64,000 nucleotides of DNA, taken from assembly GCF_013343235.1 (NCBI RefSeq), contig NZ_CP040094.1, forward strand, positions 1,240,501 to 1,304,500, written 5' to 3'. The notes below the pieces were generated by a model. The model was not told where the DNA came from and searched no databases. It was given only the letters and a program-made list of their open reading frames with translations. The position numbers and the translations under genes were made by a program. This DNA is from Nostoc sp. TCL240-02. GTDB lineage: Bacteria; Cyanobacteriota; Cyanobacteriia; Cyanobacteriales; Nostocaceae. Shown here piece by piece: positions 53,336 to 61,433 of this stretch (position 1 is its first letter; every line of letters begins with the position of its first letter).

Positions 53336-56300
53336 TTACGAATTACGAATTAAATCTTGTATTCTCACTATCATTTGCTCAACTTTCTCCGCATCAGGCG
53401 ATTGAATACGCTGCAATATCTCCAAGGCTGCCTGCAAATAATCTAGTGCTTGATTGTGATCGCCCTGTTGTTCTACTATTTGCCCTAAGCAGCACAATGT
53501 CATAGCTTGAGTTTGGACATCGCCGATTTTTTCAGTGATAGCAAGGGATTGTTGATAAAGGGCGAGCGCTTCATTGATTTCTCCGGTATTGGCTTTGAGT
53601 CTTCCCAGATGGTGCAACGTCGCCGCTTTGCCTTGGACATCGTCGATTTTTTCTTTGAGAGCCAGGGATTGTTGATAAAGGGCGAGCGCTTCATTGATTT
53701 CTCCGGTATTGGCTTTGAGTCTCCCTATTTCGTGTAATGTCCTTGCTTTGCCTTGGACATAGCCGATTTGTTCAGTGAGAGCCAGGGATTGTTGATAAAG
53801 GGCGATCGCTTCGGTGATTTCTCCGGTATTGACTTTGAGTCTTCCCAAGTTGTGCAACGTCGCCGCTTTGCCTAGGACATCGTCGATTTGTTCAAACAGA
53901 GCCAGAGATTGTTGATAAAGGGCGATCGCTTCATTGATTTCTCCGGTATTGGCTTTGAGTCTCCCCATTTCGTGCAACGTCCTTGCTTTGCCTTGGACAT
54001 AGCCGATTTGTTCAAACAGAGCCAGAGATTGTTGATAAAGGGCGATCGCTTCGGTGATTTCTCCGGTATTGGCTTTGAGTTGTCCCAAGTTGTGAATAAT
54101 TGCTCCTTTTTGTTCTTCGTCTTCTGCTGAACAGATATTTAGGGCTTGTTGATAATGCTCTTGGGCTTTGCTGATATCACCTAATTCTTGTTCGCAGCGG
54201 GCTAATTCATGTAAGACCAAACAATCTTCAGCAAGTTCTAAAGTAGATTTGCATAATTGAAAAGTTTCCCGGAATCGGCTTTGACTGCCCCAACTTTGTG
54301 CCAATTTACCTGCTATTTTCACCACTATCTTGTCTACCTTTCCCAACAATGCCAACCGATGAATTTCTAACTGTTGTTCCTCAATTGCCCTTATCACCTC
54401 TTGCCACCAAAGACGATACAACACCTCAGCCGCTTGCTTATACAAAGCTGCCCCATCTTCCGGTAACTGCACAGGCAAAATGCGCGGCACTCGTAACGCC
54501 TCATCATGGCTCACTTCCAACAGTCCCAACGCCACTGCCCGACTAATATAATGTTCCAAATTGGGGATAGTTTCACAAACTGCGGCTAAAGCTTCCCTCG
54601 GTACTGGCAACTCAAACACCAAACCCCGTGACAACATCTCCCGCATGGTTGTATCCATCTGTTGCAGCAGCGCCTCTGCCAGAACTTGCTCTCGCAACTC
54701 CACCGGATCTGCTGCTAACCGATTCAAAATTGCCGCCACATCAACAGTTTTATTTTGCAGAATCTTATCCAACCATTCCAGCAAGCGGGGATTACCATCT
54801 GCCAACTTCTGCGCTTGCAATTTTAACGCCTCATCCACCTGAGATTTTGCACTAAAAGCAGTCAGGCGATTAAACTTTTTTTGCAAATCTGCGCCTTGCA
54901 GGGCATCCAACGGCTGCTTGTGGAAATACTGCAACTGGGTAAATTCAAAGTCGTAACGGCAGGTAATAATGATGCGGTGGGAAGTGGAATTTTCTCTAAT
55001 TGCACAAACTAAAGCTTTTATTACCTCTGCTGCTTCTGATTGCAAGACATAACTCTGATTGCCAGGTTCTAAATTCACTTCAAAGTCATCCAGCACCAAC
55101 AAAAACGGCTTTGCAGCATCATGCAACTGCTGGAAAACTCGCCGCAGCCGAAATCTCAATTCTTCATCGTAATTTTGTAGGCTTTTGCGTTGTTCGTTGT
55201 CATCCAACTTTTCCGCCAAGCGACTCACTAAACTAGCTTCATCAACTCTCCCCACCCAGACAACACGCTCAAAATTCGGCAGTCTGTCGCACAGCCTAGC
55301 TGCTAAACTACTTTTACCCAAACCGCCCATCCCATGAATCAACACCCCAACTTCATCGTTTGGTTGACTCAGCACCCGTAAACAATTTTGCAATTGCCGA
55401 CGACGACCAACAAAACTCTCCCGCGTCGGGACTTTCACCTTACCCGCAGGATCTAAAAACTGGGTAGAAACAGAAAGCGGTGGTGCTGGTTTCCGTCCAC
55501 GAGTCCGCAAAGGTGTGACTAATGAACTTGGTAAATTGCCTGCTGCATACAGCCGCAATAAATGCCAATCCCGCGCTTTGTTCTTAATTAATGCTTGATA
55601 AGTACAAGCAACAGCTTCGGTGATTTGCTTTCCGGCTGACAATTCCTCGTATAATGCAGCAGCTGCGGCTGTAGCATCAGGATCTAAAACCTTTTGACCC
55701 CAACCCAAAACCGCTTTTGCTCCCGATTTCAGCAATTCTTCAGCCATTGACGGCACAGATCCCGAATTGCCAGCTTGCCCAGTGCGACAACCAGAGAGGA
55801 AGATCAGTTTAGGCAGTCGGAATTGTAATTCTTGGGCAATATCTTCAGCACTGGTATAGTTAGCTTCACCTGTTGCCGTTTCTGTAATAAAGCGGGGTTG
55901 CCCATCTTGTAAAGTAGCATGACCCGTCAGGTGTAAAACATCAAAATATTCCCTGTCGTAACCATCGACTAAATAACCCAACTCCGACAAACAGCCGCTT
56001 TCTTCCACCGTCAGCGCTAAAGGTTGCCGCTTTGTCGCCTCCAAAATCCGTGCTTCCTCTCCCTCAAAATCCAGCACAGGCTCGACATTCAACGGCGAAG
56101 TCGCCATCAACAAAACTTGCAGCGCCCGGTTTTCCGGTTCCCCTGCAATAGTTAATTTTTTTACCGTGCTATCCGACACCCAACGCACCGGGACAACAGC
56201 CGGGACTCGCTCAACCAAAAAGCTAACGCCATCATGCAGCACTTCCCAAGGTAGATGGGCGAGCTTTTCAGATGTAGCGATCGCCAAAACAATCCCCTCA

Positions 56301-56554
56301 CGCCGATACTTATCTAGTAAGGGTTGCAGCCAGCGATCGCTCCCATCTAACCAGTTATACAACCGCCGCCCAGTTACCGTATAATCCTCTGGGAAAAACG
56401 AAACGTAATAATCTCGCTCTGCCAACTCAATCAAATCGGCGATTTCTTTTACAGGGAGCGATCGCTTTTCATACTTATTTGGATTATCAATAAAGTAACG
56501 TAACTCTACGTAATTCTCATCAAGTGGCTTGAGGTCGAGGTGGAGGGTTTGCAC
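53336..56554 (-). CDS. CHAT protease - STAND NTPase - TPR protein
   Basis: A 1072-residue protein with three modules. Residues about 1-350 are a CHAT (caspase-like) protease domain: the dyad is His212 (DVLHLTGHATLQDG) and Cys256 (LIFLSGCRTGQAG). Residues about 375-720 are an AP/STAND-type NTPase with GRRRQL, Walker A HGMGGLGKSSLAAR (about 407-420), Walker B FLLVLDDFEVNL and RIIITCRYDF. Residues about 790-1060 are TPRs, five of them near identical 40-mers (ANTGEINEAIALYQQSLALF). The plan is that of a switch protein: TPRs sense, the NTPase oligomerises, CHAT cuts a target. It follows the small gene at 56645 by 90 bases on the same strand. Confidence 0.93.
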   Translation of the reverse strand: MQTLHLDLKPLDENYVELRYFIDNPNKYEKRSLPVKEIADLIELAERDYYVSFFPEDYTVTGRRLYNWLDGSDRWLQPLLDKYRREGIVLAIATSEKLAHLPWEVLHDGVSFLVERVPAVVPVRWVSDSTVKKLTIAGEPENRALQVLLMATSPLNVEPVLDFEGEEARILEATKRQPLALTVEESGCLSELGYLVDGYDREYFDVLHLTGHATLQDGQPRFITETATGEANYTSAEDIAQELQFRLPKLIFLSGCRTGQAGNSGSVPSMAEELLKSGAKAVLGWGQKVLDPDATAAAAALYEELSAGKQITEAVACTYQALIKNKARDWHLLRLYAAGNLPSSLVTPLRTRGRKPAPPLSVSTQFLDPAGKVKVPTRESFVGRRRQLQNCLRVLSQPNDEVGVLIHGMGGLGKSSLAARLCDRLPNFERVVWVGRVDEASLVSRLAEKLDDNEQRKSLQNYDEELRFRLRRVFQQLHDAAKPFLLVLDDFEVNLEPGNQSYVLQSEAAEVIKALVCAIRENSTSHRIIITCRYDFEFTQLQYFHKQPLDALQGADLQKKFNRLTAFSAKSQVDEALKLQAQKLADGNPRLLEWLDKILQNKTVDVAAILNRLAADPVELREQVLAEALLQQMDTTMREMLSRGLVFELPVPREALAAVCETIPNLEHYISRAVALGLLEVSHDEALRVPRILPVQLPEDGAALYKQAAEVLYRLWWQEVIRAIEEQQLEIHRLALLGKVDKIVVKIAGKLAQSWGSQSRFRETFQLCKSTLELAEDCLVLHELARCEQELGDISKAQEHYQQALNICSAEDEEQKGAIIHNLGQLKANTGEITEAIALYQQSLALFEQIGYVQGKARTLHEMGRLKANTGEINEAIALYQQSLALFEQIDDVLGKAATLHNLGRLKVNTGEITEAIALYQQSLALTEQIGYVQGKARTLHEIGRLKANTGEINEALALYQQSLALKEKIDDVQGKAATLHHLGRLKANTGEINEALALYQQSLAITEKIGDVQTQAMTLCCLGQIVEQQGDHNQALDYLQAALEILQRIQSPDAEKVEQMIVRIQDLIRNS
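53500..54110 (-). repeat. 120-bp tandem repeats encoding identical TPRs
   Basis: Five consecutive 120-base units inside the CHAT gene share long identical stretches, such as AGAGATTGTTGATAAAGGGC and CTCCGGTATTGGCTTTGAGT. The DNA, not just the protein, is conserved, which indicates recent duplication or gene conversion among the sensor repeats. Confidence 0.85.
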
Positions 56555-56644
56555 GTTCTCAATCTTGAGACTTCAGTATTTACCCCAAGTTTATCACCGC
56601 CAATTCCGGAGATGTGATTTGTAAAGACGCGATTCATCGCGTCT

Positions 56645-57019
56645 CTACGATTCTAAAATTTGGCGAATCTTTTCTAGGGTTGCATCCTCTAAAAGAAGTC
56701 GCCTACCATTGCGCCCGACAGTTAACACCTTTTCAATTCTTTTACCAGACTGCTTTGCTTTATACTCTTGATACCACTTACGGATTTGTTCAGCAATGGC
56801 GATCGCACCCCCAACAATACCAACGATGGTAGCAACTGTTGCTGTTACTCCTTCTCTTTCCGGTGCATCTGAACTCACTGCATAGTTACCAGATATACCA
56901 GGAATTTCCAAAAGCGCCTCTGTTGCTGCGTAGACGCGTTCGCGTAGCGTCTCGGAGAGAAGCGGCTTGTCGTCAGACATCGCATCTTTACCCTCAATCG
57001 CCAACTGAATTTCTGCCAT
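56645..57019 (-). CDS. Small EACC1-like protein with a Gly-rich hydrophobic helix
   Basis: About 124 residues from ATG 57019. It begins with a short strand (AEIQLAIEGKD), has a central Gly-rich hydrophobic segment (VATIVGIVGGAIAIAEQIRK) and ends in a strand-turn-strand-helix unit (EKVLTVGRNGRRLLLEDATL, EKIRQILES). This plan is that of effector-associated constant component 1 (EACC1) of NTPase-effector conflict systems, and its place just before a CHAT-STAND gene fits. Similarity is by architecture only. Residues about 27-38 (LRERVYAATEAL) include a dispersed DNA repeat in frame (GTAGACGCGTTCGCGTAGCG at 56931). A TTG at 57034 could be the start instead. Confidence 0.65.
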   Translation of the reverse strand: MAEIQLAIEGKDAMSDDKPLLSETLRERVYAATEALLEIPGISGNYAVSSDAPEREGVTATVATIVGIVGGAIAIAEQIRKWYQEYKAKQSGKRIEKVLTVGRNGRRLLLEDATLEKIRQILES

Positions 57020-57034
57020 AGTGTTGATCTGCAA

Positions 57035-57353
57035 GTAACTCCAGGCTTATTTTAAACAACATTTCAAGGCAATTTCTTCTAAAAATTCCTAATTCTTGTC
57101 GTCAAGAATGTCTGAAAAACTAAATTTTCGGTTTTTAGTTCTCAATCAACTTACAACAAGGGGCTTAAGCCCCTTGTTTTGTTTTAGTCCGCGCAGACGG
57201 ACTGCGCCTGTGTAAAATGAGACTGTTGGAATATATCCAAATCACGGTTATACTTTCTCATAAAACCACCAAAACAACTAGGCGGCAACGGCCAAAAAGT
57301 TCTTATTTTGGGAAAGATGTATCAGGCTTTAATAAGTATTAGAGGTGGCTGTA
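57035..57353. terminator. Divergent spacer with a 24-bp palindrome
   Basis: AACAAGGGGCTTAAGCCCCTTGTT (57155-57178) is a perfect palindrome followed by TTGTTTTAG. A second stem, GTCCG/CGGAC, follows at 57189-57202. A strong hairpin between divergent genes may end an antisense or small RNA, or insulate the promoters. The rest is AT-rich, with AGAGGTGG before the next gene. Confidence 0.5.
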
Positions 57354-58058
57354 ATGCCGACGATTCATTTTGTGGATGGTGAAAAAGGCGGGGTAGGAAA
57401 ATCTCTCTTTGCCAGGACAATGATTCAGTATTGTCTGGATAAGAGAATCCCGTTTGTACCAGTGGAGACAGATAGATCGAATCCAGATGTGGCAGGGGTA
57501 TATAAAGAAATATGTAAGTATGCTGTGTTTAGTGAGAACGAACGACAGGCAAATAAGGCAGATAGAATATTTGAGTGGGCCATAGAGAGGCCAGTAATTG
57601 TGAATTTAGCCGCACAATCGCATAGAGCAGTGCAGGGGTGGATTGAATCTAATCAATTACTTGAACTAGGAAGTTCGCAAGGAGTGATGTTTTGTAAATG
57701 GTTTGTATCGACAGGAGGATACGACAGCATCAACCTGTTTGCTCAGTCAGTGAATACTTACGGTGAAAAAATCCCTCATATTCTGGTGAGGAATTTGGGG
57801 CTGTGTGATGATTGGGAGCATCTAGAGTTAGACTCCAACTTTCAGAACATAGTAAATAAATATCAGATAAAAGTTATAGATTTTCCGAAGTTAGCATACA
57901 GAGAAAGAAACATAATTGACCAAAATCGCCTGACTTTTGCAGAGGCTAGAGAGTATAAAGAATTTGGGATAATTGGGAAACAGAGAGTAGTGAATTTTCT
58001 CAAGCTTGCTTATGGTGCTTTTGAGAAAGTAGGTATCTGGTATGAAAAAGTTGAATAG
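57354..58058 (+). CDS. ParA/MinD-type P-loop ATPase (orphan)
   Basis: About 234 residues with the deviant Walker A motif DGEKGGVGKSLFARTMIQYC (first Lys in EKGG) of the ParA/MinD/ArsA class. A downstream acidic block ETDRSNPDVAG corresponds to the switch I region. The rest (KIPHILVRNLGLCDDWEHLE, DFPKLAYRERNIID) matches the MobD-like ATPases seen on mobile DNA. No parB, mob relaxase or parS-like cluster is beside it. ATG 57354 follows the weaker GTG 57345. It might position a complex or act in the neighbouring system, but there is no direct evidence. Confidence 0.8.
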   Translation: MPTIHFVDGEKGGVGKSLFARTMIQYCLDKRIPFVPVETDRSNPDVAGVYKEICKYAVFSENERQANKADRIFEWAIERPVIVNLAAQSHRAVQGWIESNQLLELGSSQGVMFCKWFVSTGGYDSINLFAQSVNTYGEKIPHILVRNLGLCDDWEHLELDSNFQNIVNKYQIKVIDFPKLAYRERNIIDQNRLTFAEAREYKEFGIIGKQRVVNFLKLAYGAFEKVGIWYEKVE

Positions 58059-58219
58059 GAGTCATTAGTCATTGGTCATTAGTCATTGGTACTAATGACC
58101 AATGACTGAGGACAAACCCCAGCAGGAGATTGGATGGGTATGCGATGGCGTATCCGCCCGCCGGAGGTGATCGCAAAACGAATTTGACTACAATTCTTAG
58201 AAAGAGTAGCAAAAATCTA
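58059..58219. repeat. Spacer with dispersed repeats
   Basis: TAGTCATTGGTCATTAGTCA tandem units (58060-58090) are mirrored by TAATGACCAATGAC at 58094, a Nostoc spacer hairpin. GCGATGGCGTATCCGCCCGC at 58142 is another dispersed repeat. A frame from ATG 58130 runs through it and is not used as the start of the next gene. Confidence 0.55.
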
Positions 58220-58942
58220 ATGTCCAAAAAGTCTGATTCGCAGTTCCAAAATCTCTTTACTTCAGCCAAATCAAGCAACTGGGACGAAAGATTAGCCCAA
58301 ATAGCCTATCGCTTTAACCGAGAGTATCAACGTGAAACCTTTGAACTCCCAACTGAAGTCCAGGCGATGCCGATATTCCGTGAGTGGATTGGAGGTAGTT
58401 TTTCAGGGAGAATTGCTTCCCCTTTTTGGGAAATTGCTCAACCTCAAAAAAACCAGCACTGTATAGATATTGGCTGTGGTATTAGCTTTTTAATCTATCC
58501 TTGGCGGGATTGGCAAGCATTTTTTCATGGGCAAGAAATTAGTAATGTGGCACGCGATACCCTTAATTCTCGTGGGCCACAGTTGAATTCTAAGCTGTTT
58601 AAAGGTGTTGAGTTGGGAGCAGCCCATCAGTTAAACTATTCACCAGAGCAGTTTGACCTTGCGATCGCAACAGGGTTTAGCTGCTATTTTCCACTTGGAT
58701 ACTGGAATGCAGTACTCGCAGAAGTTAAGCGAGTGTTAAAACCAGGTGGACATTTTGTGTTTGACATCCTTAACCTAGAACAGCCTTTAGCAGAAGATTG
58801 GGCAGTTTTAGAAACCTATTTGGGGGCTGAGGTGTTTTTAGAGCCTGTAGCTGAGTGGGAAAAAGCTATTAAGGCGGCTGGCGCTAAAATAGTCACGCAA
58901 AAACCAGGGGAATTATTCCAAATGTACAAAGTGCGGTTTTGA
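58220..58942 (+). CDS. Class I SAM-dependent methyltransferase
   Basis: A 240-residue methyltransferase. Motif I is CIDIGCGISFLIYPW (about residues 80-94), motif post-II includes FDLAIATGFSCYFPLGYWNA, and LAEVKRVLKPGGHFVFDILN is the usual motif IV-V area. The N-terminal 70 residues (SSNWDERLAQIAYRFNREYQ) form a helical cap. Substrate unknown. ATG 58220 is the first with a sensible protein N-terminus. It lies on the same strand as the ParA-like gene but 160 bases away. Confidence 0.88.
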   Translation: MSKKSDSQFQNLFTSAKSSNWDERLAQIAYRFNREYQRETFELPTEVQAMPIFREWIGGSFSGRIASPFWEIAQPQKNQHCIDIGCGISFLIYPWRDWQAFFHGQEISNVARDTLNSRGPQLNSKLFKGVELGAAHQLNYSPEQFDLAIATGFSCYFPLGYWNAVLAEVKRVLKPGGHFVFDILNLEQPLAEDWAVLETYLGAEVFLEPVAEWEKAIKAAGAKIVTQKPGELFQMYKVRF

Positions 58943-58984
58943 AAATAAGTAGCTAGGCGTTAATTCTGCCTATCTACTTAATCA

Positions 58985-59542
58985 TCATTCCGGGATAAGT
59001 GGACTTGATGGATCTAAAGAAGTTGTAAAAACAAAATAGATTACCCCAGTTCCGAGAATCATCACAGCAAGACTGAAAAGCAATACCCATCTGTCTGTCG
59101 GTTCATAAGTATCTTCTTCGATATCACGACGGACAGCGAAATAGTGACTGGTTGAGAGCCACACCGTAATCAAACCCACCAACGAGAAGACTAAACCTAA
59201 CTTCCAGCCGTTGCCGGGACGGGGCATCAAAGGTACTTGGAAGGCACGTAAACGCACAATAACCACACCAAAACCTAAAAGAGCGATCCCTGTCCGCATC
59301 CAAGCTAGGTAAGTACGCTCATTTGCCAAGTGATCTCGGATTCGAGAAGGATTAAGTCGCCCTGGCTTTTTTTGATCTTTATTTTCTTCTGTGGATTTCA
59401 ATTTTAACTGCATCAATAACACTCTTATCCCCAAAGCGGCTCTTATCAAAAAAATGCGGAGGTAATAGGAAATCTCTTTCCAGATAACTCGCACCCAGCG
59501 CAATAGTTGCGCTATCAAAATATTTTTATTATGATTGTACAT
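58985..59542 (-). CDS. DUF202/YidH-family membrane protein
   Basis: A 185-residue protein with a basic N-terminus and a DUF202 domain: IRDHLANERTYLAWMRTGIA, LLGFGVVIVRLRAF and three membrane helices ending in LAVMILGTGVIYFVFTTSLD. Function of the family is unknown. The first about 55 residues, before the LNPSRIRDHL start of the domain, are an unusual hydrophobic extension. Confidence 0.85.
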   Translation of the reverse strand: MYNHNKNILIAQLLRWVRVIWKEISYYLRIFLIRAALGIRVLLMQLKLKSTEENKDQKKPGRLNPSRIRDHLANERTYLAWMRTGIALLGFGVVIVRLRAFQVPLMPRPGNGWKLGLVFSLVGLITVWLSTSHYFAVRRDIEEDTYEPTDRWVLLFSLAVMILGTGVIYFVFTTSLDPSSPLIPE

Positions 59543-59773
59543 TTAATTCAAAATTTATTTTAATGCAGATATCGAAATAAAACAAGCCCGATGGAATAAT
59601 TCAGAATTAGTAATTGATGCTAAAGGACAACTGTAAGTAACAAGGGGTCAAAAAAAAACAGCCAAGAATCAGAGAGATTTTCACCAGTGCAAGTCAGGTT
59701 TTTTCTCTAATTTTGGCTGTTACCCTGTTTAAATTGAGAACAATCATTCAAAAATAGACTATGCAGTTCAATT
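59543..59773. other. Spacer with inverted repeat
   Basis: AAAAACAGCCAAGAATCAGAGA (59653 on) and CTAATTTTGGCTGTTA (59706 on) form the pair AACAGCCAA / TTGGCTGTT around a 50-base loop. Both genes here read leftward, so this may terminate the 60436 transcript. Confidence 0.5.
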
Positions 59774-60436
59774 TCAAGACTGCTTGCTAGGTGCATTAGG
59801 AACTCGTGTCTCTATAACAGCCTGCGATATATCTGGGATAAACCAGTTAGCCTTATTGCTGTTAAGAACTTTCACCGTTGGAACATTTAATTCAATCGCA
59901 CCAGTATCTGGATTGCTCTTAATCACCAACTGAGTTCCATCAAGGATTTTGAGAGCGACAGGGCCTGTCAATTCTTCACCTTGCCCATTCGGACTAGAAG
60001 TGAAGTTTGCTACTTTGAGATCGTTTGGTAGATAGATACCATCACAATCCCAGTTATTTTTTGTAGACTGACCGTTAGCTAGAAAATACAGACCATTGTC
60101 GTAGACGGCATCTTCATTGTCATCATCATTTGGTCTTTTACCGTATACAGCTATGGTATTACCTGTTTGGTTTTCACATTTACCCCAGTTAATTCCCGTC
60201 TCTAAAGCATATTTTTGCAGTGTTAATTCCTCGGTTCTCTTTTGAATTTCTTCTGGTGTCAGACCTTGAACTTGAGTTTGGGCATCTTTTGTTTGAGACA
60301 GTTCGTTCAGAGCTTTAGTGACTTCGATATAATCAGGGTTTTTGCTAAATTTTGGTCTATCAGCAAAAGAAGGTTGAGCGAAGGCTAGATTGGCGAAAAT
60401 CATTAAGGCAATTAGCAGAGATTTCCAGACTTTCAT
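59774..60436 (-). CDS. Secreted protein of unknown function
   Basis: About 220 residues from ATG 60436, preceded by AGGA. The signal peptide is MKVWKSLLIALMIFANLAFA with cleavage after AFA or SFA. The mature part has a helical start (YIEVTKALNELSQTKDAQTQ) and an acidic beta-rich body (GKRPNDDDNEDAVYDNGLYF) with two cysteines (GKCENQ, WDCDG) that may form a disulphide. No family is recognised. It is 80 bases behind the CadD-like gene on the same strand, so it may be part of a metal-responsive transcript. Confidence 0.75.
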   Translation of the reverse strand: MKVWKSLLIALMIFANLAFAQPSFADRPKFSKNPDYIEVTKALNELSQTKDAQTQVQGLTPEEIQKRTEELTLQKYALETGINWGKCENQTGNTIAVYGKRPNDDDNEDAVYDNGLYFLANGQSTKNNWDCDGIYLPNDLKVANFTSSPNGQGEELTGPVALKILDGTQLVIKSNPDTGAIELNVPTVKVLNSNKANWFIPDISQAVIETRVPNAPSKQS

Positions 60437-60515
60437 GTTTTGATTCCTGTTGATGGGTAAGATATTTTGTAGTTTTAGATTCATTTTGCTAGGAAAATTC
60501 ATCATGCACATCTTT

Positions 60516-61226
60516 CTAGATACTTAACTTTTCTTGTTCTTCACTCGAAGATTGAGTATTCAAACCTAATATTAATGAGAATATATAACTAGAAACTACA
60601 GATAAAAGAGTCCAGGTAACGTTTTCTGTAACAATAAATACGCCCAAACCAATCAAGATACAAGGTACAAAAGTATTGCCATTTTCAGTTAAAAAATGTG
60701 CGATCGCAGGCAAGTAGGTCAACTTATAAGCGGTATAACACCATACGCCCACTAGCGAAAAGAATACACTGAGTATAATCAGCAGACTATCTAATTCCGA
60801 ATTGGCAAACAGAGGCACGTAGACGCTGATATTATCACTACCATTGGCAAAGGCGATCGCAGCGACGTTGCAAGTTTGCCCAGAGAAAAAGCTCCTAACT
60901 ATAGAGGGACAAGATGGCTCGGTTTCTTCTGCACCTTCCTCTGGTGAATCCTCTTCGCGTTTTAGTAAACCACTCACACCAATGATTATTGGCATTAAAC
61001 CAAGTAGTCTAATCCAGTCCTGCGGTATAATTAGTCCACCGAAAAACCCAGGAAGGCTAGCAACTATCAATGCAGCAAAGCCAAGATACTGACCAGCAAG
61101 GATGTGACGACTGCGGAACGTTTTATTTATTTGTGAAAAAAGCAACGTCAGAATCACAATATCATCAATGTTGGTGGCAGTGAATGCCGTGATCCCTGTG
61201 GTAATTGCAGTTACTAAACCGCTCAT
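60516..61226 (-). CDS. CadD-family cadmium/cation resistance transporter
   Basis: A 236-residue membrane protein of the CadD/LysE-like superfamily. The opening ITTGITAFTATNIDDIVILT and the matching repeat FANGSDNISVYVPLFANSEL carry the two aspartate-rich motifs (NIDD and GSDN) of the family; about six helices are present, with an acidic loop (REEDSPEEGAEETEPSCPS) in the middle. It should remove cations such as Cd2+. It is divergent from the LysR gene, and a LysR-type site lies between them. Confidence 0.88.
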   Translation of the reverse strand: MSGLVTAITTGITAFTATNIDDIVILTLLFSQINKTFRSRHILAGQYLGFAALIVASLPGFFGGLIIPQDWIRLLGLMPIIIGVSGLLKREEDSPEEGAEETEPSCPSIVRSFFSGQTCNVAAIAFANGSDNISVYVPLFANSELDSLLIILSVFFSLVGVWCYTAYKLTYLPAIAHFLTENGNTFVPCILIGLGVFIVTENVTWTLLSVVSSYIFSLILGLNTQSSSEEQEKLSI

Positions 61227-61335
61227 TTTTGGAAGTCCTTATTTTGATGCTTGGCAATTGGGCATTAATCATTGGCCATTTACAAACGACAAATGACAAA
61301 TGACAAATGACTAAGTAAAAAGCTTTGATTTATAC

Positions 61336-61350
61336 TTTAGTGAAACTAAA
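61336..61350 (+). promoter_or_regulatory. Candidate LysR-type operator
   Basis: TTTAGTGAAACTAAA is an inverted repeat (TTTAGT/ACTAAA) that contains the T-N11-A pattern of LysR regulators. It sits in the 207-base spacer between the divergent cadD-like and lysR-like genes, about 85 bases before the latter. Autoregulation and control of cadD are the likely roles. Confidence 0.5.
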
Positions 61351-61433
61351 CGATAGAATCAAATGCTTTTGTTTGTCAAAATGATAAATGAAAGTGATTA
61401 AACTTTTGGCACCAAGTTGTAGGGATACCATAA

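Noticed and set aside
57354-58942. Restriction-modification system made of the ATPase and methyltransferase
   Set aside because: The methyltransferase lacks DNA-methylase motifs such as DPPY or PCQ, and no nuclease or specificity gene is present.
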